A stretch of DNA of 64,000 nucleotides from Ornithinimicrobium ciconiae (lineage in GTDB: Bacteria > Actinomycetota > Actinomycetes > Actinomycetales > Dermatophilaceae). Numbering within the stretch: position 1 is the first letter of the stretch; every line of letters starts with the position of its first letter. This document shows positions 34,026-43,351 of this stretch, in pieces. Below the pieces are notes generated by a model. It did not search any database, was not told where the DNA came from, and was given only the letters and a program-made list of their open reading frames with translations. A program made the position numbers and the translations under genes. The stretch spans positions 3,534,001 to 3,598,000 of the forward strand of contig NZ_CP041616.1 in the NCBI RefSeq assembly GCF_007197575.1. The letters are read 5' to 3'.

Positions 34026-35117
34026 ATGAGCAGGGCATCGCGAGCGCGGCGGATCGCTAGCGCCGCGGCATACGGAGGCGGTGGTGTGGCGGCCGCGGGA
34101 CTGGTGGGAGTCGCCGTCCTGCAGGCTGAGGTGCTGGTCGCCAGGAAGGTGATTGGTGAGGGGGCTGGCACCCCACCGCCGTCGGACGGCACCTATGGTG
34201 CTGGTTTCGGCGAGGCCCACCGGATCCTCCTGCTGGGCGACAGCACGGCTGCCGGGGTCGGCGCCAGCCGGTCCGAGGAGACGCTCGGGGCGATCGTGGC
34301 CACCGGGGTCGCCGCCCTGAGCGGCCACCCGGTCAACCTGCGCAACGTCTCTCGCAGCGGTGCCACCTCACCCCAGCTGCTGGGGCAGCTGGACCGTGGG
34401 CTGCGCGACATGCCGGACGCGCAGGTGGCGATCATCATGATCGGCGCCAATGACGTCAAGGAACGTCTGGACCGGGCCGCCTCGGTCCGGGCCCTGAGCG
34501 AGACGGTGTCCCGGTTGGTGGGGCAGGGCATCGAGGTTGTCGTCGGCACCTGTCCCGACCTGGGCACCGTGCGGCCCATCCCCCAGCCCCTGCGTGCGCT
34601 GGTGCAGCGCTGGAGCCGGGATCTCGCAGCAGCCCAGACGGTGGCCGTGGTCGAGGCGGGAGGACGCACCGTCTCCACCGGCGACCTGGTCGGCCCGACC
34701 TTCCGCGAGTCGCCGACCCAGATGTTCAGCGCCGACGGGCTGCACCCGTCCTCGGCCGGTTATGCGCGGGCGGCTGCTGCCCTGTTGCCGAGCGTGGTGG
34801 ACGCCCTCGGGCTGCGCACCCTCGACACCGGGCGCCGGCCGGACCATCGCCGGGGGGAGCACGTCGAGCCGCTGCCCGAGGCCGCTCAGCGCGCCGTGCT
34901 CGATCCCGGCAGCGAGGTCAGCGCGGTCGACGTGGACGGTCGTTCCCGGGGCGAGCGCGGACGTTGGGCGCAGCTGCTGCGCCGCCACCGCGACCCCGAC
35001 GCTGCCACGAGAGAGAGTGGCGCGGCTGAGGGAGAGAGCGGTGCAGCCGAGACCGCCTCGATCGATTCGCGGGTCGCGGACGACGGCAACCAGACGACCC
35101 ACGACCGACCCGACTGA
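34026..35117 (+). CDS. SGNH/GDSL-family hydrolase, membrane-anchored
   Basis: A 363-residue esterase/lipase-fold protein with an N-terminal hydrophobic segment (about 12-35). It has block I LLLGDSTAAGVG (Ser nucleophile), block III MIGANDV, and block V DGLHPSSAGYARAA with the catalytic Asp-His. An Arg/Glu-rich low-complexity tail (about 290-363), predicted disordered, is unusual for the family. It most likely acts outside the membrane on an ester or acetyl group of lipid or wall polymers. The ATG at 34026 lies 75 bases after oleD, so it might be read as part of that transcript. Confidence 0.82.
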   Translation: MSRASRARRIASAAAYGGGGVAAAGLVGVAVLQAEVLVARKVIGEGAGTPPPSDGTYGAGFGEAHRILLLGDSTAAGVGASRSEETLGAIVATGVAALSGHPVNLRNVSRSGATSPQLLGQLDRGLRDMPDAQVAIIMIGANDVKERLDRAASVRALSETVSRLVGQGIEVVVGTCPDLGTVRPIPQPLRALVQRWSRDLAAAQTVAVVEAGGRTVSTGDLVGPTFRESPTQMFSADGLHPSSAGYARAAAALLPSVVDALGLRTLDTGRRPDHRRGEHVEPLPEAAQRAVLDPGSEVSAVDVDGRSRGERGRWAQLLRRHRDPDAATRESGAAEGESGAAETASIDSRVADDGNQTTHDRPD

Positions 35118-35224
35118 CGGCATACCCGCGTTGGGTCCCTGGCAGACGCTGACGGCCAGTACAGTGGGGACCGGTGTGCCGGGAAGTCTGGTCGGCGTCA
35201 TGCCGTCGACCCCAGGAGACACCG

Positions 35225-36601
35225 ATGTCTAACACTTCAGGCCCACCGCCCGCCGACCCGGCCCCTCGCACGACATTCGGTCGCGGGAGCTATTCCGAGG
35301 TCGTTCGCATCGGCGACATCCTCCGCCGGGAGACCGTCGGCGGCATGCTGCTGGTCGGGGCCGCGATCATCGCCATCATCTGGGCCAACTCGCCCTTCGC
35401 CGACAGCTACTTCTCGATCCGGGACACGACGATCGGCTATGAGCCGTGGCACCTGAACCTGAGCATCGGCGCCTGGTCCGCGGACGGGCTCCTCGCGATC
35501 TTCTTCTTCATGGTCGGCCTCGAGCTCAAGCGCGAGATCATGATTGGCGACCTGCGTCAGTGGGACCGCGCGATCGTGCCCGTTGCGGCGGCGTTCGGTG
35601 GAGTGCTGATCCCGGCCCTGGTCTACGCCGCCATCAACTGGGGTGACTCCGAGGCGCTCCGCGGCTGGGCTATCCCGACCGCGACCGACATCGCGTTCGC
35701 GGTCGCGGTGCTGGCGATCATCGGCTCCCACCTGCCGCCCGCGCTCCGGATCTTCCTGCTGACGCTCGCCGTCGTGGACGATCTCATCGCGATCCTGATC
35801 ATCGCGCTCGTCTACTCCTCCGGCATCCAGTTCAGCATGCTCCTCTGGTCGTTGATCCCGCTGGGGGCCTATGCGCTCCTCGCTCGACGGCAGCGGTTGC
35901 TGTTCCGCTATCGACACCTCCCTGCCTGGCTCCTGCTGCTGCCCATTGGCGTCGCTTTCTGGGTCCTGATCCATGCCTCCGGCATCCACGCGACCATCGC
36001 AGGAGTGGTCCTCGGCTTCACCGTCCCGGCACGCCTGCGTGCAGATCGCGGAGAGCCAGGGGACGACGAGGACGACGAGCACCACGGCCTGGCCGAGCTC
36101 TTCGAGCACCGGATTCGACCACTGTCCTCGGGGTTCGCGGTCCCGGTATTCGCCTTCTTCTCAGCCGGGGTGGCCATCGGCGGCGCGGAGGGCCTAGCCT
36201 CGGCACTCGGCTCCACCGTCACACTGGGGATCGTGCTCGGCCTCGTGGTCGGCAAGATCGTCGGCATCACGGGAGTCACCTGGCTGGTCACCAAGGTCAC
36301 CCGGTCCAATCTCGACCCGTCGCTGCGCTGGATCGACGTCGTCGGGGTCGCCTGCTTGGCGGGCATCGGTTTCACGGTGTCCCTCCTCGTGGCCGAGCTC
36401 AGCTTCGGGGTGGGCACAGAGCTGGGCGACCACGCCAAGGTGGGCATCTTCCTGGCCTCCGTGGTCGCGGCAGTGGTCGGGTCGATCATCCTGGCTGCCC
36501 GCAACAAGCACTATGCCGCCCTCGAAGCCAAGGAGGCTGCGGATAGCGACCTGGACGGCGTCCCGGACGTCTATGAAGACGACTACCAGGCTCGTCAGTG
36601 A
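35225..36601 (+). CDS. nhaA: Na+/H+ antiporter NhaA with EF-hand-like C-terminal loop
   Basis: An inner-membrane antiporter exchanging cytoplasmic Na+ for H+. The 458-residue protein has the NhaA hallmarks: [27 protein letters not shown], the paired aspartates in [14 protein letters not shown], and the [13 protein letters not shown] terminal helix; about eleven to twelve membrane helices are expected. An acidic loop ([14 protein letters not shown]) interrupts the middle. The last 20 residues contain [12 protein letters not shown] (440-451), which fits an EF-hand or thrombospondin-3 calcium loop and is not standard in NhaA. The ATG at 35225 follows AGGAGACACCG. Confidence 0.93.
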   Translation: MSNTSGPPPADPAPRTTFGRGSYSEVVRIGDILRRETVGGMLLVGAAIIAIIWANSPFADSYFSIRDTTIGYEPWHLNLSIGAWSADGLLAIFFFMVGLELKREIMIGDLRQWDRAIVPVAAAFGGVLIPALVYAAINWGDSEALRGWAIPTATDIAFAVAVLAIIGSHLPPALRIFLLTLAVVDDLIAILIIALVYSSGIQFSMLLWSLIPLGAYALLARRQRLLFRYRHLPAWLLLLPIGVAFWVLIHASGIHATIAGVVLGFTVPARLRADRGEPGDDEDDEHHGLAELFEHRIRPLSSGFAVPVFAFFSAGVAIGGAEGLASALGSTVTLGIVLGLVVGKIVGITGVTWLVTKVTRSNLDPSLRWIDVVGVACLAGIGFTVSLLVAELSFGVGTELGDHAKVGIFLASVVAAVVGSIILAARNKHYAALEAKEAADSDLDGVPDVYEDDYQARQ

Positions 36602-36808
36602 GTGTTGAAGGCGAGACACCCGACCACCTCTGGCTGGCGCGGCTCGGCTGACGCGCCTGGCCACGCCACGCCCCGGGGCCCTAGGACGGGTGAGGCTGGC
36701 CGGGAGCCGGGTGGACGGCATACCAACGTCGTTCCATCCGGTGGGACCGCTGACCTGCCGCGGCACGGCGCCTCCTAGACTCGGCAGCACCGACCACCAG
36801 GAGGAACC

Positions 36809-38032
36809 ATGCCCGAGGCCGTCATTGTCGCCGCTGCACGCACCCCGATCGGGCGTGCCTTCAAGGGGTCGTTGACTACCGTCCGCCCCGATGACCTCGC
36901 TGCGGTCGCCATCCAGGCTGCCCTCGACCAGGTGCCCGCCCTGGACGCCACCACGATCGACGACCTCTACCTCGGCTGCGCTGAGCCCTCCGGCGAGCAC
37001 GGCAGCAACATGGCTCGCGTGGTCTCCGTGCTCCTGGGTCTGGACACCCTGCCGGGCGCCACGGTCAACCGGTTCTGCGCGTCCTCGGTGCAGACGACCC
37101 GCATGGCCCTGCACGCCATCCGGGCCGGCGAGGGCGACGTCTTCATCAGCGCCGGGGTGGAGGCTGTCTCCCGTTATGTGAACTTCGCGGGAGCCGGTGG
37201 CAGCGCCGCAGACACCCAGAACCCGAAGTTCGCCGACTCCATCGCGCGCAGCGCTGCCATCGCCGAGACCAACCGGACGTGGACCGACCCGCGTGCCGAG
37301 GGTCTGCTGCCGGACATCTATCTGGCGATGGGGCAGACCGCGGAGAACGTGGCCACCTCCCGCGGCGTCTCCCGAGAGCGCCAGGACGAGTGGGGCGTGA
37401 CCAGCCAGAACCGTGCCGAGGCTGCCATCGCGGCCGGGGTCTTCGAGCGGGAGATCGCCCCCGTCACCCTGGCCGATGGCACCGTCGTGAGCACTGACGA
37501 CGGGCCGCGCGCCGGCGTGACGTTGGAGAAGGTGTCCCAGCTGCAGCCGGTCTTCCGCGAGGAGGGCACCGTCACCGCCGGCAACTGCTGCGCCCTCAAC
37601 GACGGGGCCGCGGCCCTGGTCATCATGAGCGACACCCGGGCCAAGGAGCTGGGCCTGACCCCGCTGGCGCGCGTCGTGTCCACCGGTGTCTCTGCGCTGT
37701 CCCCCGAGATCATGGGCCTGGGTCCGGTGGAGGCCTCCCGCCAGGCCCTGGCCCGCGCTGGCATGTCGATCGGCGACATGGACCTCTATGAGATCAACGA
37801 GGCCTTCGCCGCGCAGGTCCTGCCCAGCGCCGACGACCTGGGCATGGACCTCGACAAGCTCAACGTCCACGGCGGTGCGATCGCCCTGGGCCACCCGTTC
37901 GGCTCCACCGGCGCCCGCATCAGCACCACGCTGATCAACGCCCTGCAGACCCACGACAAGCAGTTCGGCCTGGAGACGATGTGCGTCGGTGGCGGCCAGG
38001 GCATGGCCGTCATCCTCGAGCGCCTGAGCTGA
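36809..38032 (+). CDS. Acetyl-CoA C-acyltransferase (thiolase)
   Basis: A 407-residue thiolase carrying out CoA-dependent cleavage of 3-ketoacyl-CoA, or the reverse condensation. It has the nucleophilic Cys in VNRFCASSVQTT, His in GGAIALGHPFGSTGAR and the second Cys in CVGGGQGMAVI. It lacks partner fadB genes here. It could serve beta-oxidation or supply acetoacetyl-CoA for PHA synthesis by the cluster 12 kb away (inference). The ATG at 36809 is behind a strong AGGAGG, and a perfect terminator hairpin follows the stop. Confidence 0.92.
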   Translation: MPEAVIVAAARTPIGRAFKGSLTTVRPDDLAAVAIQAALDQVPALDATTIDDLYLGCAEPSGEHGSNMARVVSVLLGLDTLPGATVNRFCASSVQTTRMALHAIRAGEGDVFISAGVEAVSRYVNFAGAGGSAADTQNPKFADSIARSAAIAETNRTWTDPRAEGLLPDIYLAMGQTAENVATSRGVSRERQDEWGVTSQNRAEAAIAAGVFEREIAPVTLADGTVVSTDDGPRAGVTLEKVSQLQPVFREEGTVTAGNCCALNDGAAALVIMSDTRAKELGLTPLARVVSTGVSALSPEIMGLGPVEASRQALARAGMSIGDMDLYEINEAFAAQVLPSADDLGMDLDKLNVHGGAIALGHPFGSTGARISTTLINALQTHDKQFGLETMCVGGGQGMAVILERLS

Positions 38033-38047
38033 TCCTCCGCTGACCCG

Positions 38048-38083
38048 CAGAGCGCCGGCACCCTTCGGGGTGCCGGCGCTCTG
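38048..38083 (+). terminator. Perfect 16-bp hairpin with TTCG loop after the thiolase gene
   Basis: CAGAGCGCCGGCACCC and GGGTGCCGGCGCTCTG are exact complements around TTCG, followed by TCATGG. It lies 16 bases after the thiolase stop and before the convergent small gene ending at 38107, and can act on both strands. Confidence 0.88.
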
Positions 38084-38106
38084 TCATGGCGGGGTGTGCT
38101 GAGGAC

Positions 38107-38412
38107 TCAGAGATCGCGGCGCAGGGCGGTGAGCGTGGCCGCGAGCGGCACCGGGTCCAGCCCCGCCTGCCCGTGGTCATAGACCATGACACGCAACTGA
38201 TCCATCAGGACCGCGGGACCCAGGTCGGGGACGGGAGTGAGCGGCATACCCACCTCGCAGGCCACCTCGTCGGCGAGGCCCTGCGCGACCTCGCGCACGC
38301 GGGGGGACACAGAAAGCGCGTGGCCCAACGGCAGCTGCTGCCACCGCCGGACCACGCGCCGTAACTCTGTCTCGATCTGCTCACGCGCCGCGTGCCGATC
38401 GAGGGCGCTCAC
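38107..38412 (-). CDS. Small hypothetical protein downstream of the Bax-inhibitor gene
   Basis: About 101 residues if the GTG at 38412, six bases after the upstream stop, is the start; a longer in-frame start at 38469 would overlap that gene. It is a mostly helical, Arg-rich protein (RHAAREQIETELRRVVRRWQQL) ending in LAATLTALRRDL. Codon use is typical of the genome. No family is recognised. Its position suggests cotranscription with the BI-1 protein. Confidence 0.55.
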   Translation of the reverse strand: MSALDRHAAREQIETELRRVVRRWQQLPLGHALSVSPRVREVAQGLADEVACEVGMPLTPVPDLGPAVLMDQLRVMVYDHGQAGLDPVPLAATLTALRRDL

Positions 38413-38417
38413 GTGCG

Positions 38418-39323
38418 TCAGTTGTTCTGCAGGATCGCGAACAGACGCAGGAACTCGATGTAGAGCCACACCAGGCTGGCGATCAGGCCGTGGCCCATCA
38501 GCCAGGAGTACTTCTCCGGCGCCCCGGCCTTGATGCCGCGGTCGATGGAGTCGAAGTCGACGGCCAGCGAGTAGGACGCCAGGCCGACACCCAGCAGGGA
38601 GATGATGATGCCCAGCGGTCCGCTGTAGATGCCCCAGCCGTCGCCGAAGCCCATGAAGCTGGCGCCCAGGTTGACCAGGAGGAAGACCAGGTAGCCCATA
38701 GCCATCATGCCGAAGATGCGGCGGGACTTGCTGGTGACCTTGATGAAGCCAACCTTCCAGGCGATGAACATGCCTGCGGCGGTAGCCATCGTGGCGACGA
38801 CGGCGGTGGTGACCACCCCGTCATACACCGCGTTGAAGGTCACGCTGACCGCACCCAGGAAGAGACCTTGCAGGACGGCGTGGGCCATGATCAGCGGGAT
38901 GCTGACGGTCTTCTTGAAGGCGATCGCAAAGCTGAGGCCCAGTGAGCCAAACATCCCGAGCAGCCAGATCGGCATGCCCAGGTCGGGGCGGGCGCCGACG
39001 AAGTTCCAGGCCAGGGCCGCCATGACGACGACGACGCCGAAGATCATGCCGGACTTCATCACCACGTCATCGAGCGTGACGCGGCCGGTCTGGGCAGGCC
39101 CGGCCGGTGCCTGGCGATACATCTGCTCCAGCTGCTCGGGGCTCATGGACTCCGAGGCGCCGGGGTAGCCCATCGGCATCTGGGGCTGTCCCTGGGGCGG
39201 CGCACCATAGCCCTGCTGGGGAGCCCCCTGCGGCGCGCCATAGCCCTGCTGCGGAGCCTGGTTGAAGCCCGCGTACTGCTGGGCTTCCTTATCGATACGG
39301 TTAAAGACAGGGTTGGTTGCCAT
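38418..39323 (-). CDS. Bax inhibitor-1/YccA family membrane protein
   Basis: A 301-residue protein with a cytoplasmic N-terminal stretch of Gln/Gly/Tyr/Pro repeats (QQGYGAPQ, QQGYGAPP; about 20-50), then seven predicted membrane helices of the BI-1 fold. It ends in the typical LYIEFLRLFAILQNN. BI-1 proteins are pH-sensitive Ca2+-leak channels in the structurally studied Bacillus member; the role here is unproven. The ATG at 39323 follows GAGGAGGG. The N-terminal repeats resemble low-complexity regions of many actinobacterial membrane proteins. Confidence 0.88.
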   Translation of the reverse strand: MATNPVFNRIDKEAQQYAGFNQAPQQGYGAPQGAPQQGYGAPPQGQPQMPMGYPGASESMSPEQLEQMYRQAPAGPAQTGRVTLDDVVMKSGMIFGVVVVMAALAWNFVGARPDLGMPIWLLGMFGSLGLSFAIAFKKTVSIPLIMAHAVLQGLFLGAVSVTFNAVYDGVVTTAVVATMATAAGMFIAWKVGFIKVTSKSRRIFGMMAMGYLVFLLVNLGASFMGFGDGWGIYSGPLGIIISLLGVGLASYSLAVDFDSIDRGIKAGAPEKYSWLMGHGLIASLVWLYIEFLRLFAILQNN

Positions 39324-39445
39324 CGCTGTGGCCCTCCTCGTTAGCGGCACGTGTGTGTCGTCACGTCACAGGATAGAGCGAACGAGCGGTGCGAGTTGTT
39401 CCCGCCCCGCTCCACTGAATTCTTTTCTGTTCCCGCAACATCCCC

Positions 39446-39451
39446 TATAAC
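39446..39451 (+). promoter_or_regulatory. Probable -10 element of the M14 carboxypeptidase gene
   Basis: TATAAC at 39446-39451 lies in an A/T-rich patch 45 bases before the start codon. It has a TTTTCT sequence about 17 bases upstream as a weak -35. The patch stands out from the GC-rich surroundings. Confidence 0.4.
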
Positions 39452-39496
39452 ATAGAAACTCTCCCAACCCTGACAGCACTCGATGAGGAGTCTCAG

Positions 39497-42037
39497 ATGT
39501 CGAGCCGATCCCTCGTGCGCCTCGCGGGGCTCACCACCGTGGCCGCCCTGGTCGCGGCGGGCGCCGCTGCGCCCGGGACCGCGCCCTCCCGGATGCCGTA
39601 TGCCGGTGACTCACCTACTCCTCACGTCACCGCGATGACCTCGGGCGCTGCGGCGCTCGTGACGGCCAGCACGGAGACCGCGCCGCACTCCCCCGCTGCC
39701 CCCCGGGGATACCCGCGCCAGAATCTGCTCGTCGAGCCGCCGGTCGACACCTCCGACGCGGCGATCAAGCTCGGCCTGACGCCCTATCACGCGATCGCCC
39801 CGAAGCTCAACGAGCTGCAGGGCACTTCTCAGCGGGTCAGCGCCGAGGTGATCGGTCAGACCGTGACCGGCCGCGAGGTCTATCTCGTCACGCTCACCGC
39901 ACCGGAGTCACGAGGCCAGGCCAAGGCCCAGGAGGTGATGCGCGACCGCATCCTCACCCAGCCTGTCCAGGCGGCCCGCGACAGGGGCCTGGCGCGGCAC
40001 TACAAGACCCCGATCTTCATCAACAACAACATCCACGGCAACGAGTGGGAGGGCACCGACGCGGCCCTGCGTCTCATCGAGGACTACGCCACCAGCGACG
40101 ACCCCGAGGTTCTGCAGACCCTGGAGAGCAGCCGGATCTATCTCGTGGTCACCATGAACCCGGACGGACGCCACAGCAACACCCGCGCCAATGCGTCGGG
40201 GTTCGACATGAACCGTGACTTCATCACGGCCACTCAGCCAGAGGTTGTCGCGGTGCGCGATGCGCTCATCCGCACCCAGCCACTGGTGATGCTGGACCTG
40301 CACGGCTATGTCAACGGCACGCTCATCGAGCCGACCACTCCCCCGCACGGTGAGAACTACGAGTACGACCTGTTCATCAAGCACGCCTACCCCAACGGGC
40401 TCGGTATGGAGCAGGCCATCCTCGACCTGGGCCTGACCGCAGACGATGATGGCGTCAACCCACCGCAGATCCCGTTCCGGGACTGGGACGAGGGCTGGGA
40501 CGACTGGCCGCCGATCTTCACACCGCAGTACGCCGCCTTCCACGGGGCCGTCTCACACACCGTCGAGATCCCGCTGCGCGTCAACAACTCGGCCTACACC
40601 CTGCCGGAGGCGGAGCTGCAGCGTCGTTCGGCGATCAACACCGACATCGCGCACGCGGCCATGACCTCCTCGATCGACTATCTGCAGGAGCACCGGGGCG
40701 AGCTGCTCGCCGACCAGATCGAAATCTTCCGCCGCGGCGTGACCGGTGCCGACCCTGTCGAAGTGTCCGAGGAGCTCTTTCCTGAGATCGGGCCCGAGGA
40801 CGTCTATCTCACCGACTACCCGCGCGCCTACGTCATCCCCGTTCGCGACCACCAGCGCTCCGCGCCCGCCGCGGCCCGGCTCGTCAACCACCTGATCGCC
40901 AACGGCATCGAGGTCCGCACCGCCCGCCAGCCCGTCACGGTCGAGGGCACCACCTACCCGGCCGGCAGCTATGTCGTGGACCTGCACCAGAGCAGGCGTG
41001 GTCTGGCCAACGCACTGCTGGGCCCGGGCACCGACATCAGCGACCGGGTCGACTCGATGTATGACATCTCCGGCTGGAGCCTGGGACTGCTGTGGGGCGC
41101 GGACGTCGCTGCCCTCCCCCAGGACGGCCGTATGCCGACAACCGGCCGGGTGATCGGCGCCGCCACCCCGACCGGCCAGGTCGACGGCGAGGGTGACCTA
41201 CTGCTGCGACTCGACGACCCTGCCGACCTCTCGGCCCTCAACCACCTGGCCCGCTCCGGGGTAGCCGTGGAGTGGCTCGACGACGGCACCGTCCTGGTGC
41301 CGGCCGAGGCCGCCGACCAGGCCGACCTGACCGCCAACGCCTTCGGCGTGGTCTTCACCTCCGCCCCCGTCGGGGCAGCCGGGACACCGGTCGGTGACGA
41401 GTTCGTGGTCGCGGCCGCCGCGCCCCAGACCGAGCAGTGGGCCCTGGAGGAGATGGGCTTCCAGGTGCGACCGATCAGTGCCACCGTTCTCAACGACGGA
41501 TTCAGTTATGCCGACATCGACGCGGTCTATGTCTCCTCCGGCTTGTCGTGGAACGCGCTGAACGAGACGGCCCGGGACGACCTCACTTCTTTCTTGGCCA
41601 ACGGCGGTGGCTATGTCGGCAAGGGACTCAACGGCACTCGGTTGAACGACTCCCTGGACCTGCTGGACCTCACCTTTGAGCAGGGTCGCGGCGATGGCAA
41701 TGGTGTGGTTGCCGTCGATAGTGCCGACACGGGGATCGGTGCCAACGCCCCCGCGCACTCCTTCGTCTACTCGCCCGGGTGGTTCACCGAGCTCGGCCCA
41801 GAGGTGCAGGTTGACCAGCGCTACTCCACGGACGAGTTGCTCGTGAGCGGCCACTGGGCCGGTTCGGCCGACGAGGGCGGCCAGGACGCCGCAGCCGGTC
41901 AGGCGCTGGTCGTCAGCGGCGTCGACCACGACGGCGCGGCCGTGCTGTTCGGCAGCGAGCCGCTCTTCCGGGCCCACCCGAAGGGGCAGTACCCCCTCGT
42001 CGGTCGCGCCCTCTTCTGGTCCGCGCTGCAGGGCTGA
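39497..42037 (+). CDS. Secreted M14 family zinc carboxypeptidase
   Basis: An 846-residue exported peptidase. It has a signal peptide (about 5-27) and an M14 catalytic domain (about 90-400). The zinc motif HGNEWEG supplies His and Glu, the third ligand is probably the His of MLDLHGYVNG, and the late Glu is in HTVEIPLRV. A long C-terminal region (about 420-846) has beta-rich segments and a glutamine-amidotransferase-like part (GGGYVGKGLNGTRL). It should trim peptides or wall peptides outside the cell. The ATG at 39497 follows GATGAGGAG. An ArfB-like gene starts two bases after its stop. Confidence 0.88.
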   Translation: MSSRSLVRLAGLTTVAALVAAGAAAPGTAPSRMPYAGDSPTPHVTAMTSGAAALVTASTETAPHSPAAPRGYPRQNLLVEPPVDTSDAAIKLGLTPYHAIAPKLNELQGTSQRVSAEVIGQTVTGREVYLVTLTAPESRGQAKAQEVMRDRILTQPVQAARDRGLARHYKTPIFINNNIHGNEWEGTDAALRLIEDYATSDDPEVLQTLESSRIYLVVTMNPDGRHSNTRANASGFDMNRDFITATQPEVVAVRDALIRTQPLVMLDLHGYVNGTLIEPTTPPHGENYEYDLFIKHAYPNGLGMEQAILDLGLTADDDGVNPPQIPFRDWDEGWDDWPPIFTPQYAAFHGAVSHTVEIPLRVNNSAYTLPEAELQRRSAINTDIAHAAMTSSIDYLQEHRGELLADQIEIFRRGVTGADPVEVSEELFPEIGPEDVYLTDYPRAYVIPVRDHQRSAPAAARLVNHLIANGIEVRTARQPVTVEGTTYPAGSYVVDLHQSRRGLANALLGPGTDISDRVDSMYDISGWSLGLLWGADVAALPQDGRMPTTGRVIGAATPTGQVDGEGDLLLRLDDPADLSALNHLARSGVAVEWLDDGTVLVPAEAADQADLTANAFGVVFTSAPVGAAGTPVGDEFVVAAAAPQTEQWALEEMGFQVRPISATVLNDGFSYADIDAVYVSSGLSWNALNETARDDLTSFLANGGGYVGKGLNGTRLNDSLDLLDLTFEQGRGDGNGVVAVDSADTGIGANAPAHSFVYSPGWFTELGPEVQVDQRYSTDELLVSGHWAGSADEGGQDAAAGQALVVSGVDHDGAAVLFGSEPLFRAHPKGQYPLVGRALFWSALQG

Positions 42038-42039
42038 AC

Positions 42040-42519
42040 GTGGCTCGGTCACCGCAACCGGGCAGCGACCTCACGGTCCCTCCGGGTCCTGGACTCCGAG
42101 CCGGCATGGTCATCCCCGCTGGTGAGTTGCTGGAGCGCTTCTCGCGGTCCTCGGGTCCGGGCGGACAGGGCGTCAACACCACCGACAGCAGGGTGGAGCT
42201 GATCTATCGTCCGGCGTCCTCGATCGCTGTCGCCGAGCTGGCCGAGAGCACCCGCGACCGGATGCTGCGCAACCTTGTGCCGCACCTGACCGTCGACCAG
42301 CTCGTGGTCGTGGCGTCCGAGCACCGAGCCCAGCGGCAGAACCGCATCGCGGCACGCGAACGGCTGGTCGCCCTGCTGCGTTCGGCGGCCGCGCCACCGC
42401 CACCGCCGCGGCGGGCGACCAAACCCACGCGGGGCAGTCAGCGACGTCGGCTGGAGGGCAAGCGGCAACGCTCCCAGATCAAGGCTGGCCGGGGCCGCGT
42501 CACCGGAGACGGTGGCTGA
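42040..42519 (+). CDS. arfB: ArfB-like peptidyl-tRNA hydrolase (class I release-factor domain)
   Basis: Rescues stalled ribosomes by hydrolysing peptidyl-tRNA. The 159-residue protein contains the GGQ motif in RSSGPGGQGVNTTDSRVEL and the basic C-terminal tail (RRATKPTRGSQRRRLEGKRQRSQIKAGRGR) that enters the empty mRNA channel. The codon-recognition domain of true release factors is absent. The start is GTG at 42040, two bases after the carboxypeptidase stop, so it is probably translated from the same message. Confidence 0.9.
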   Translation: MARSPQPGSDLTVPPGPGLRAGMVIPAGELLERFSRSSGPGGQGVNTTDSRVELIYRPASSIAVAELAESTRDRMLRNLVPHLTVDQLVVVASEHRAQRQNRIAARERLVALLRSAAAPPPPPRRATKPTRGSQRRRLEGKRQRSQIKAGRGRVTGDGG

Positions 42520-42600
42520 GGTCCCGACGATCGACCCGGTGACCACGTCGGCGAACCCCGCAGGCAGGATGACCGCGAGCACAACCGAGACGAGGATGCC

Positions 42601-43200
42601 GTGAGACACACGCCGCACTACCTGATAACCGCGCCCGAGGAGGTCAAGCGCCTCATCCGGGGCAACCCGTGGGCCACCATCGTCTCGCCCACGAGCAACG
42701 GCATGGTCGCCTCGCACTACCCCGTGCTGCTCGAGGAGGATGCGGATGGCATCAGCATCGTCAGCCACTTCGGTCGGCCCGACGAGCAGCTGCACGAGCT
42801 GGGCCAGCACGAGGTGCTGGTGATCATCCAGGGGCCGCACGACTATGTCTCGGCCAGCCTCTACGAGCCCGGCGACCTCGTTGCCACCTGGAACCACGTG
42901 ACCGCCCACCTCTACGGCGTCCCGGAGATCCTGTCCGAGGAGGAGAACTATGCCGTCCTGTCCCGGCTGACCGACCACTTCGAGGCGCATCGAGAGGGTG
43001 GCCGCAGCCTGTCCGAGGACGAGGCAGGCTCCCGCCGGGCGGCCAAGGGGACCGTCGGCCTCCGCCTGCACGTGACCCGCTTCGACGCCCGCTCGAAGTT
43101 GAGCCAGAACAAGCCGACCGAGGTGCAGGCACGGATCGTCGCCGACTTCGACACCAGCAACCCCCCACTCGCCGAGGAGATGCGGCGCACCAGACCGTGA
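42601..43200 (+). CDS. FMN-binding PaiB-family protein
   Basis: A 199-residue protein of the flavin-reductase-like split-barrel PaiB family, with the HTPHYLITAPEEVKRLI start. The core SHYPVLLEE..ISIVSHFGRPDEQ, the YVSASLYEPGDLVATWNHVTAHLYG motif and the end KLSQNKPTEVQARIV also fit the family. PaiB in Bacillus is a negative regulator of sporulation and protease genes; others may be flavin or heme-linked enzymes. The start is GTG 42601 with GAGG upstream. An 11-codon open frame (ATG 42569) ends at the overlapping GTGA and might act as a coupling leader peptide. Confidence 0.85.
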   Translation: MRHTPHYLITAPEEVKRLIRGNPWATIVSPTSNGMVASHYPVLLEEDADGISIVSHFGRPDEQLHELGQHEVLVIIQGPHDYVSASLYEPGDLVATWNHVTAHLYGVPEILSEEENYAVLSRLTDHFEAHREGGRSLSEDEAGSRRAAKGTVGLRLHVTRFDARSKLSQNKPTEVQARIVADFDTSNPPLAEEMRRTRP

Positions 43201-43351
43201 GAACCCATCACGTGCGTCATACAGCAGGTTGTTCAACTTCAGGCCGACTGCAGTCGGCTCCAAGACGCGCAAGCTGCTCCAAGACGCGGCAACCATCCTG
43301 TGAAGTCTGTGCCCGGCGAGATGAACGGTGTGCCCAACGGGATAGGCCGTG
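43201..43351. other. Intergenic DNA with a 16-bp palindrome and short direct repeats
   Basis: No gene is seen between the PaiB-like stop and the tRNA. GCCGACTGCAGTCGGC (43243-43258) is a perfect palindrome without loop. GCTCCAAGACGCG occurs twice (from 43257 and 43275). The palindrome could be a terminator for the PaiB gene or a regulator site. Confidence 0.5.

Noticed and set aside
42569..42604. 11-codon open frame before the PaiB-like gene as a real gene
   Set aside because: Too short to support; mentioned only as a possible coupling leader under the PaiB entry.
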